DNA of 64,000 nt from positions 6,888,401 to 6,952,400 of the forward strand of contig OX359194.1 in NCBI GenBank assembly GCA_947172415.1, written 5' to 3'. Made by a program: the position numbers and the translations under genes. Shown here piece by piece: positions 11,001 to 23,000 of this stretch (position 1 is its first letter; each line of letters opens with the position of its first letter). The DNA comes from Chondrosia reniformis. Lineage: Eukaryota > Porifera > Demospongiae > Chondrillida > Chondrillidae. Below the pieces are notes generated by a model, which saw only the letters and a list, made by a program, of their open reading frames with translations, searched no databases and was not told the origin of the DNA.

Positions 11001-14000
11001 ACAGATAAGTGACCGATAGCTCTGACCTGATATTGAATCAATGGAGTTGTGGGAAGAAGCTTTTGATGCATTAGACTGTGAAAGTGAGTTGAAACTAGAA
11101 TGTTTGGGCATTCCTCTCCCTTTTCCAACCAGAATCTCAGTGTTGCTGTTAACAACGAGAGACCATCATTCTAAGTTTATAAAGAACACACACACATATA
11201 TATATATACATATACGTACATATAAGAGCTCAGTTTCAGGTGGTTTAAAAACATTCCTATGGCAATCAACGGTGTTACTATGGTAACCTACAGTTGCTGT
11301 TCCCTTGCCAAATTCGTCCAATATGATCAGTGATCGAGCAGTTCCATGCCTGGCTGCACTGGATACCTTATTAGATGGAAGGACCCACTGGTGGTTGATA
11401 TGTTATACATACGTATATACAGGGTATGGAGGGATTACCTGGTTGAGGTCCAACATGAATGTTGACAGTGGGACAGAAACAGTCTCGTGAGAGTGAATGC
11501 GCGTGTATATAGCATCCATGAGACCTATCTTTGCTTCTTCAGCTGGAACAAAGCAACCAATATGGGCAAGAAATACTATTATTGCTACCTGTGGTAAACA
11601 AGGAAGAGGGAGAGAAGGAGAGGAGATGTGAAGGGAGAGGGAGAGGGAGAAGAAGGAATGAGAGGGAGAGGGAAGAGAAGGAAAGGGAGGGAGAGGGAGA
11701 GGGAGAGGGAGAAGGAAAGAGAGGGAGAGGGAGGAAAGGGATAGGAAGAGAGAGAGGGAGAGGGAGGCTTGTTAAGTATTAGACTAGGTCAATTATGATA
11801 AATTAGGTGTTACCTCACTGCTTAGGCTAGGAGATGAGGGTAGTATGATCAGAGAGATATTACATTAGTGTGTCCATATAATAACATTAGTTGACCAATT
11901 ACACTCTAAAGCTTTAACCAATCAATAAACCTATACCATATTAACCAATCACTGATCACAGACTGATGGATTTATTGGTAACTGCTAAACTCCCAAATAT
12001 GGCCACCTCTGTGGTAACAGACAATATGGCTCCCTGATAAGATATACAGGTGGTACAAATCATAGATGTGCACACACTCAGAATGTCCAGTATCTACATA
12101 TAGCCTCAGACAATTAATTGCAGGAAAGGACTCTTAGAAATTACCGTATTATCTCTAATATAAGCCTGGGGCTTGTATTTTTCAAACCCCTCTGAACCCG
12201 GGCTTTTATTGGAGACTTGGTTTGTATAAGAGACTGGGCTCAATGGGTGCTATTCATCTGTCCTCACACATCAGTCACTCTCCCTCTCTCACCACCTCAC
12301 ACATCTGTCACTCTCCCTCTCTCACCACCCGGAAATCATTCAGTTTTTTTCTGGCTGGTACCATATGTATAAAGGTGGGCTTATATTGGAGACGAGCTTG
12401 TATTAGAGACATGGGCTTATATTAGAGATAATACGGTAACTAACTAATTTAGTATTTAAATTAGCACTTATTAGATCAAGCATGACCTCCTCAATTGTAA
12501 TGCAACATGTACTATGTCTAAAATAAAAATATTAAATAAGTATAGAATACTGTTTGTTTATATACAAAGAAGCCAGTAATGTATGCAGACAGTATCACAT
12601 TTCTAAGGATAGGGCTATCAAATGTAGAATCTTTGTTGTCCATGTAGCAGACTTTGGTCTCCTGTTAATATGAGTAGGTAAGCCAGCAGCTGAGGTGGTT
12701 ACTATGGTTACTACGTATGTAGATGGAGACTGAAAGACACAACCAAATTGAAATGGAATAAATTTAGCAATTTAGAGGCACATGCAAAACCCCTCAAATA
12801 TACTTCAACTGTAGAGAGACAATGTGTTAAATAAAGAAATATAGTATTACTAGAGGCCAATGTAAGCTATACGTATATAGAAGAAATATAAAGTCTAAAG
12901 AAAGTGCAATATATACTAATTCAACAGCTGAATGAATGGAATGTAAGTAGAAATTTTGAAATGAATGACTTTGACACTCTCCCACAATATTAACCAAATA
13001 TCTGTCTACAGTATAATAGCGCTAGAATGAGCTGAGATAGAGAAACTGACTTGCTTCAGATAAACACTCTTTCCACTTGCATTAGGACCAGTCAAGAGTT
13101 TCATCCTGCCACATTCCAAGTTCATGGCTGTGTCATTGGGTACAAATGAGCTGACACACAACTCCTGAAGTGGGTGTCTACATTGATACAAAAGGAACAT
13201 GTATTTTGTGTGGTGAGGGAGGGAGAGACAGATGTGTGAGGTGGCGAGGGAGAGAGAGATGTGTGAGGTGGGGAGGGAGAGAGAGATGTGTAAGGTGGTG
13301 AGGGAGGGAGAGATGTGTGAGATGGTGAGGGAGAGAGAGATGTGTGAGGTGGCGAGGGAGGGAGAGACAGATGTGTGAGATGGTGAGAGAGGGAGAGATG
13401 TGTGAGATGGTGAGGGAGAGAGAGATGTGTGAGGTGGCGAGGGAGGGAGAGATAGATGTGTGAGATGGTGAGGGAGAGAGAGATGTGTAAGGTGGCGAGG
13501 GAGGGAGAGATGTGTGAGATGGTGAGGGAGAGAGAGATGTGTGAGGTGGCGAGGGAGGGAGAGACAGATGTGTGAGATGGTGAGAGAGGGAGAGATGTGT
13601 GAGATGGTGAGGGAGAGAGAGATGTGTGAGGTGGCGAGGGAGGGAGAGACAGATGTGTGAGATGGTGAGGGAGAGAGAGATGTGTAAGGTGGCGAGGGAG
13701 GGAGAGATGTGTGAGATGGTGAGGGAGAGAGAGATGTGTGAGGTGGCGAGGGAGGGAGAGACAGATGTGTGAGATGGTGAGAGAGGGAGAGATGTGTGAG
13801 GACGGATGAATAGCACCCATTGAGGTAAGATGCAAACCTTCCCGATTTGATATGAATAACATTATCTTCTGTGAGCTCTGGTCTAACAAAGTTGTGTTCA
13901 TTGGCCAAAATAGCAAGAGATAACAGGCTATATAACAAACAATTTACAGAAGTGACACATCAATAGCAGGTGAAATATGATACACTAAGGGAGTGTAGAA

Positions 14001-17000
14001 GTGAAAGGAAGAATGATTGGATGGTGAATGGGATATTTGTTACCAGTCCAGTTCTGCAGAGTATTCCATGACTTTAATTAGCACAGAAGAATGTTCCAGT
14101 ATAACATCCTGTAGGCGATGCATTATGGCAGTCTCATGATCTGCATGAGAAATGGACATTTGTGATTAATCTAACACACCGTTTTTCAACAGGCTTTAGA
14201 GTAAAGGTCTATAGGGAACTAAACCTAGTGAGAGATTTGGATGAGGATACAGAGGTTTCTCCTTCTTCTGCTCCACTGGGTTTCTGGGAATTCCACCCTT
14301 CATCAGTGACCCTGGGAATTTTTATCTTCTTCTTGATCTTTTGTGAGTCCTTGGCTCACTGTGCTAAATCTAGGGTCTTGTAAACACAAATTTAGTGCTA
14401 ATAAACTGTACAGATACGTACAATATACGTATATACACTAATAGTACACAAATATATGTACAGATAATGGTTACAAAAGAAGACACTAACAGTAAAGAAA
14501 CAGTAACTGTACGTATTCTTTACTATACAAAGCAAGGCAATACATTTATCTATTTCAGTCTACAATTTAAGGATCAAATTTTATGGCTAAAAATGGTAAA
14601 TGAGTACATAGGAAGGAATACGTAGGCTTAACAGTTAAAATGGTTGACATAAGCAATCAACAATTAAATACGTATGTACGCACATTGTACTATGTATTCA
14701 CTCCAACTTCCTTTAAACAAACACACAACCAAAGTCTTTTTTGTTATAAATGTTAACCTAAGGTTGTAGTGTTTCTTATTAGGCCAAGATCTACTAAAGT
14801 TGGCCAAGCACAATCTACGTAGACCTGCTGAAATGCAGCACACAGACCTCTGACTAGGATTGAAGGAGTGGAATTATATTAGGTGTAACTACAGTATGTA
14901 TGTGTGTGCATGCAAAGAAGACCTGTAATTGAGACCACTATGTAGTTGTCATGACAACAGGATGACCCTGACATATGGCTAAGCTGAGCAATGCATAAAG
15001 CATGAAGCACATGGCTTACTTCACAGTCTATTGGATTAGACCTGGGATTGTTAGGAACACTGGTGATGCTCATTCAATAAATAACTGATATATTGGATGG
15101 TTATACAATATTCCTCAAATTCCTTGCTGCACATTCGGGTCAAAACAACATCTAATAGATCACCTTTAGGGCATACAATTAGCAGCCAAGCAAATGTAAC
15201 TAGGGAAATTACTGAAATTTATAAGTAACAAGATCTTATGTTCTCATCTATGAAACAGGCAACCTACAAATTTGGAAGATGGTGTTTCATGGCTATAGAA
15301 AGCCACAGAAGTTTTTTTAAAATCAATTCTAACCAAAAAGGGTTCTGAAGCCTTGTGTCTCTGTTGCTGCATATCACATGGCAACAGGTCTCCTCTAGTA
15401 TGTAGTCACTTATGTCTGACTATATATAGGATACACTGCCATGAATAGCCATTCAATGAATTATCTACATCTATCTTTTGTAAGGATCATCTTTCGACTT
15501 TTGGAGCATGTCACTAAAGAAGACTCTTGGGGTCAAAACGTCTGACAACAAAGAAGAGACAAAACACTGCATCTTCAGAGACTCCAAAAGTTGAAAGATC
15601 ATCCTTTCAAAAGATAAGTTCAACGCAGTTAGAAGAAATCCTTATTCTATTATCTACATCTACATTACCACAAAAAAGATAAACCTAAAAAAGAACCTCT
15701 TTGTACAACTAACATCCGTAGATCCCTTTGGTGTAATTAGCAAATATAACAACTGTATATGCATACATACTTGCATAAGAAGTACAATGCTAATCAAAGG
15801 TATTTATATATATATATAAATTGCATACTGACATTTCTAGGGTTGGTATATCAATAGAAAAAGCGCATTTAATAATGTAAAGTGAGAACCCATTGAGTAG
15901 ATAAGACTGAATGGAACACACTAATTTCATATACCTATATATGTACATGACCCCCCTAAGAGCCTGCGAATTATTTAATTTTAGATTACTATAGTACTGT
16001 ATATTTATAAACTATAACTTGTATTGTATATGTGTTCAATATAGTAGTGAAATTTACAAACTTTGTAATCAGTTAAGATAACCAATGAAAATATGCTTTA
16101 ATCTGACCAAAACCACTTTGGCCTATCTCTTAGATCACATGAGCACTCATTGGACAAACACCAAACACAAAGTGGTCTCAATGACCACACAACCAGATCA
16201 CATATAAACAGATATATAGATATTATTATTACATCACCATGACAACAGAGCCTTTCCTTAAACTGTTTGCTGTCATGTTTTCATCACCATTACATTATTA
16301 TTACTACTACACATCATTACTGTATTAATTCTGATTTCATATTCTTATGCTATGTAGATAACCAAATTTGGCAAAGCATATGTCTTAGTTGCTTTGAATG
16401 CCTGTGTTTAGGAGGTGAGAATATGGATTCCTCTAATGACACTGTTCATCATTTACTCTAATGTCAGGTTGGATCAAGCTAGCTATATTTTCTGTCTCCA
16501 CAGGGTGTAACCCTATGATTAATTAGGGAATCTTGCTGATAGTAGTGTTTTTATACAACTACACACACAATGAAACATTCCAGGTACACAGCAGCCTAAA
16601 GCTATAGCATAAGAATTTGCCTACACCAACTTACTTGTTCAAATACAACCAGACGGCTAGGAAAGAAATAATACACCTTCATATCAATGTCAATATTTGT
16701 ATGTACCCATGTTACTATGGTTGGCCACACATATGCAAACTACACTCCTTACACTTTCAGTAGTTATTATAATGGACTAATACATAAAATTAGGGAGTAC
16801 CATATGACGACTACAATGTTGCATGGTTAAATATTGCTCCTATACAAGTGTTCCATATGTCAAAAACATTCATCAAAGTCTTAGTTGTACATGCAATTGA
16901 AGTAATAATGTCAATTAAGAATACATCACATACAGAAATCCCGATTTCATTATTTACAAACACTATGGAGAAGCCTTGGTGAAGGAATGAATAAGGAAGT

Positions 17001-20000
17001 ATACATATTTATAGGTGTGCTACATTTTTCTTGAAAGAATCAACAGATGGAAATGCAGTGTCAGTAATGTCTTCACACCAACCATATGTACGTATATACA
17101 TATTTAACATTACCTACATACAGTACAACTGCTCATGACCTTACCAAGTATATCGCACTGAGTGTCTCCCAGCATAGTGTCCATCTCTGAGTGCACATTT
17201 AATAAGTTTAATTTCCATGGTAACAGTTTAAAATTATGAATGTACCTACCCTTAGTTCTTGGGCTCTTGTAGTATACCATGTTATTTGAGTTGAACTGCA
17301 TAAATTCATTGGCATTAAATACATAGCATTCATGTTGCATGACATATAAAGTGAGTAATGTATGTGTATACACGTACATATATGTATACACAAACATACG
17401 TACATCGTTGCATGATACTCATTGTATATGTACGTACAGTACGTATACATATATACAATATGTATATTTTAACTATAAATACAGCCCACAGTAAGAAAGT
17501 GAATCAAGATGACCTGATAATGCTAGCTTGCATGCATACAATTGCCCACTAACTACAAAGTCAAGTCCTTCTATTTCAAAGTCTTCATTGTTGATGACTT
17601 CTTGAGGTTGAGGGATTGCTAGCAGATATCCCAACTGCACACAGGAAGACAAAGGTATACCTTGAAGGTCACTTGAATAGAGGCATTGGTACACTGTAAT
17701 ACTAGACCTGAGGAAGATAGATGATATTGCATTCTTGAATATCATGACTTAAGTTCTCCAGTTCCTGCTGAGCTACTTGCGTCATCAAATCTGGCAGTCC
17801 ATTGTATGTGCGCTTCTCTAAGGATTAGAGGCATGGGATGGAAGGATGAGTGGGTGGATGGATGGGTGTATTGGTGGATGGGTGGATGGATGGATGGGTG
17901 GATGGGTGTATTGGTGGATGGGTGGATGGATGGATGGGTGGATGGGTGGATGGATGGATGGATGGGTGTATTGGTGGATGGGTGGATGGATGGATGGGTG
18001 TATTGGTGGGTGGATGGGTGGATGGATGGGTGTATTGGTGGGTGGATGGATGGGTGTATTGGTGGGTGGATGGATGGATGGATGGATGGATGGGTGTATT
18101 GGTGGATGGGTGGATGGATGGATGGGTGTATTGGTGGGTGGGTGGATGGGTGGATGGGTGGATGGGTGGATGGGTGGATGGGTGGATGGGTGGATGGGTG
18201 GATGGGTGGATGGATGGATGGGTGTATTGGTGGATGGGTGGATGGGTGGATGGATGGATGGGTGTATTGGTGGGTGGATGGATGGATGGATGGGTGTATT
18301 GGTGGATGGGTGGATGGATGGATGGGTGGATGGGTGGATGGGTGGATGGGTGGATGGATGGATGGGTGTATTGGTGGATGGGTGGATGGATGGATGGGTG
18401 TATTGGTGGGTGGATGGATGGATGGATGGGTGTATTGGTGGATGGGTGGATGGATGGATGGGTGGATGGGTGGATGGGTGGATGGGTGGATGGGTGGATG
18501 GATGGGTGGATGGGTGGATGGGTGGATAAATGAGAAGATCAATGAAGAGATACAGTTCTACCATACTTTCATCGAGCTCCGGATCCACTCCTGATTTTAC
18601 AGTAAACCTATTCTGATTAGCTGATTCATCAAAGTCCACCTAGATACAAAGTGGAAAAACACATTAGCAGTCAATACCTATCATCGTCCAATAAGTGTTT
18701 TGAGTAGGAGAGGAGCATCTGCAAACACAAAACATTACCAATTCAAGTGAGGACTGTAGTTTGTGGAGGAGAGAGATAACTCCCTAAGTTTACCCTAAAA
18801 CAGGCCTTCAACATTCCTTTTAATGACTACAGTATATACAATAGGTGTGTATGTAAAAATATAATGATGAATCCCTCAGATAAACTAACCAGCTAAGGTG
18901 ACAAATATAAACAATCTTGTTATTACTACTTCTTACTAATAATCAAAACTACATTGCACACATTATGTTATGAATGGAAATACAGTGTAAGAATGCTATT
19001 TGTTGTTGATAATGGTTTTATAATCACTGGAACAGCTTCTTACAGAGACACATTGATGCTACAGTACACATCTCACGCTGTCCTGTTTACATACGAATGT
19101 ATGAAAAGGATTTGAACATCAGCAACACTTATATTCGGGAAACAGAGATTTGAACGTTTCAACCCGTAGGTCTTCTTCAGCAATGAATTCCCTTTCCATT
19201 ATGAATGTAACAAATACTCCCTCTTGTTTCATACGAATGTATGTGTATGTATATGTATATACATGATAATCAAACCACAACTGTTTATAGTCATATGTCA
19301 CCAGGTTATTATGTAATATGAATAATATACACATATGAAACATGTACACGTGTATGTACTGTAAAGCTGGAAATTTTGGTGGGAAGAATATTTGGAAGAT
19401 TATACTCAACTTAGGGTATTTGACGGATTTTACTGACAAGACAGTTGTTCTCCTATGTTTGGTGTACCTTGGTGGTTGAAATATTGATGGATTGCTCTCA
19501 AAACTGCCAATAAATTCACCACCAAAATGTCCAGCCATACGTATATGGTAATTAAAATATACGAAGTACATCAACATACGTATATAATATATTGCACAAA
19601 TACAGGATTGAATGATTAAGAAAATTAAGTGATTTAAATTAAAAGGCCTAAATGTCCATTAACCTAGGGTGATATAATACAAGAAATTAAAACATATATA
19701 TACAGGAAAAGCGAATAGAGAATGAATAATAATAATAATTATTATTATTATTCATTCTCTATTTAATTATTAAGGAAGTAAATGTCAGTCACTTGGTGAA
19801 AAGGTGTGTCAGTACAGCAGCATATATATATATATGTATGAGTACCAATGCACTGAGAAAGCATACTATTGTAGCACTCCATTTTGATGTAGGCATGACT
19901 ATAGGATGTACTTGAAATAGCATGAGATTGGCTTACATACATGAATATACAAGTATGCCTTTCAAAGAGGAAGTCAGTAATAATAATATTAGTAGACAGT

Positions 20001-23000
20001 CATCTATACACAATTGGTAGTTGAAAGTTCAGATGCACCAGTACAAAGAGTTATTGATTATACAAATACTTTGATGAGGTAAAAGTGATATACGTAGTTA
20101 TATAGAGTTCTTCCTATGCTGTATAGGTTACAAATTTTATTGTAAACAATTGAAACACTAGATCATACACGTACTTCCTCTGTGATGTTCAATAGAGACC
20201 TTTGGGTCCTAGCTATTTGAACCATAGTTGTCATGGTGATGAGACTTAAGAGACATAGCCTATAAGCTCTTCCTCTGTGATGTGGTTGTCACTTTATATG
20301 TATATGTTAGCCAGTTAAGCAGTGACTGTTTGTCTATGCAGTAATGTCAGGTCATAGCCAAAGTTCTTCTTATGTGATGTGGTTCTCTTTTTATAGATTA
20401 AGTGAAACATATGTTAGCCAGTTAAGCAGTGACTATTTGTCCTGGTGATGCAATTAAATCTACACTGTTATACTTTCCCTTTGAAGATCAACTATCACTC
20501 ACCAAAATCTCTAAAAGAGCAAACCATGCAAAGAAAACAAACAAATTAAAATAATCTTTCCTTAGAGTCAGCAGACATAGAAGGTTACCATGGTTACTAT
20601 CACCCTAAACAGGTAACATATGTTATGTTATCTATCTAGGAAGAGTTATCACTAAAGGTCAACCACAACTGATATATTTGATACTCAAAAGGTATTTGGG
20701 GAAATTGGTAAATTAGGTCATAGCTAAGCTAGCAATGTTGTTATTCACATAAGTACCTACATATTTGTACATATCATACATTGATCTACATAGGATGGCA
20801 TGAACGCCTTGAACGTGTATGTTGATATAACATCTTTACCAATAAACAATTGTATGTCACATATACATACATAATAATGCATAAAGGTACCATTCATACT
20901 ACTATAGACAATATAGTGTCCACTTTAAGTGTATAAACATGTATATACTTTATTTAATCCAGAGGTATTATTGAGCAACAGCAACATAAATTATTGATAA
21001 TAGGACATTTCAACCCGTAGGTCTTCATCAGCAAACATGATAAATGAGGAATGGTTGCTGTTGTTCAATAATACCTCTGAATTAAATCATGATCGCAACA
21101 AACAACCCTTATCACTACATGTATATACATATATATGGCCCAGTGGAGCAAAAGAAGAAAGAAAAGACTCCTTTATCTTTGTCCAAAGCTCTCTCCAGGT
21201 TGTACTTCCCAATAGGCTTTTTTACAGAGAAGGCATAGCATGTAGGAAAACAGTGTGATTTTCATATTTATACCTTTATGAACAAGGGGTTCCAATCAGG
21301 ACAATCTACTACTGAATACATATGTACTTATTAGAGGTGCTATCATGTAATATGGATATACATATTTATGTGTGTGTAGGAGACTGGTGTATCTTTACAT
21401 AAATATAATCTAACACATTATTTTCAAATATATACATACGTACGTATACGTACGTATATATATACGTATACCCATAGTTACGTAGCATGCATATTAGGCT
21501 AAGGAAAGTACAAATAGAATTAATAGACTTTTAATTTTCCTGGATTTGTCACTAAGGGAAATGTACTATTACCTTTTTATACTATATGAGTCAAATATGA
21601 AGTGCCAAAGTTTCAGTGGTCAAGCTAAACTCACTATTCTGTTAATCAACCCAGCAACCTGCTGCAATTCATCAGTAAAAGTGATTGCTATCTAGAGTAT
21701 ATATAAAATCAAATGAAGGATGATAGTCATATAAAGTTTTAAGATTGGCTTTAGGTCTTAAAGTCTCTCATTTTCAGTATATGTAGCATGTATCAATAAA
21801 ATTAGCATTTAATTACATGCATACGTACGTAGCAAATATACCTTTTTAAAGATCATTATTTTCTGTGGTAAAGTTCGGCAAACTTCACCAATGTAAATAG
21901 CATTATATGCTGTCTTATATAGTGCTTGCCAGTCATTCATAGAAGCCTGTGCACGATCCATTCGTACAAGGACGCTCTGCAATACATATACATAAATTTG
22001 GATGGCTAGGTGCTTCAAAACAGAAAACAGGTATATTCTTTCTATTGGAATTAAGTTTACTTCTTAGAAATAAATGCCCAGGGCTCTTACAGGTATATGC
22101 TTTATATTCTTTAAGCAGTCTCCCAAACTCTTTACAACTTCTTCATTTGAAGGATGCTTCAGAAAGCTGATAGCCTCCAGGCGCTCCTGAAGTGTATGAA
22201 TGTCTCTCATAGCCCTTAAGAACCATAGCCTGCAAGCAACAGTGATATCACTAAAGCTTAACATGTCTAGTAGGCTAGTGTTGCACAATTCCTGTCAGGA
22301 ATATATCAAAACAAAATTCAGAGCAAAGACTAGACACAATTTACATGCAGTGAATGAAGTGCATAAAAAGACTCCAGGAACTGTATCTTCATCCAAAGCT
22401 CTCTCCAGGTATCGGCTTGTTTACAGAGTAGGCATAGCATGTAGGAAAATGGCGTATTAGAGTTTTCTTGTACATATGTATACTAGTTTGTACATGCACA
22501 CATACATACACAAGAGATACTTCTCCCTGTAGCACTAAATAATCTCATTAATATATTTAGACCATGGTTATCACAGGGTTCAAGAATATGTGAATCTTTT
22601 CCAGTTCACATACATGTATATGCAAGCATATGTACGTAGTTATCTAGTTAGTCTATTACATATAATATGAGACCCTCTGTTGGCACGTTGCTATGGTTAA
22701 GTAAAGTTGTTATACTTGGGTCCTCACTCAGTTTAGTGATCTAATGTGCTACCGCCAATTATGGCAGTAGGTTGTTTATCCTTCCTAAAGTAAACACATA
22801 TTTAGCATATTTGTACACAATTGTGTAAACTGTCACCACAAAACTATATACACTTGCTTACCCAACACTACAAATTTAATCAGTATAAGAAGGCTTGTAT
22901 CTGAAGGACATACGTATGTACTTACCCAACACTACAAATTTAATCAGTATAAGAAGGCTTGTACCTGAAGGACATACGTATGTACTTACCCAACACTACA

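Noticed and set aside
10372-11490. Plus-strand frames of 61-101 residues
   Set aside because: They overlap minus-strand MSH5 exons that code conserved MutS sequence; no independent support.
13006-13938. 310- and 264-residue minus-strand frames rich in [12 protein letters not shown]
   Set aside because: Repeat artefact; the real MSH5 exons at 13051-13177 and 13838-13927 lie at its two ends and join in phase without it.
14879-15073. 64-residue minus-strand frame starting [10 protein letters not shown]
   Set aside because: Lies inside an MSH5 intron, does not match any missing MSH5 segment, and has no supporting splice phase.
17806-18639. Long open frames on both strands (repeats of WMDGW or IHPSTHPP)
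   Set aside because: They arise from a 4-bp-based minisatellite inside an MSH5 intron; flanking MSH5 exons splice across it in correct phase.
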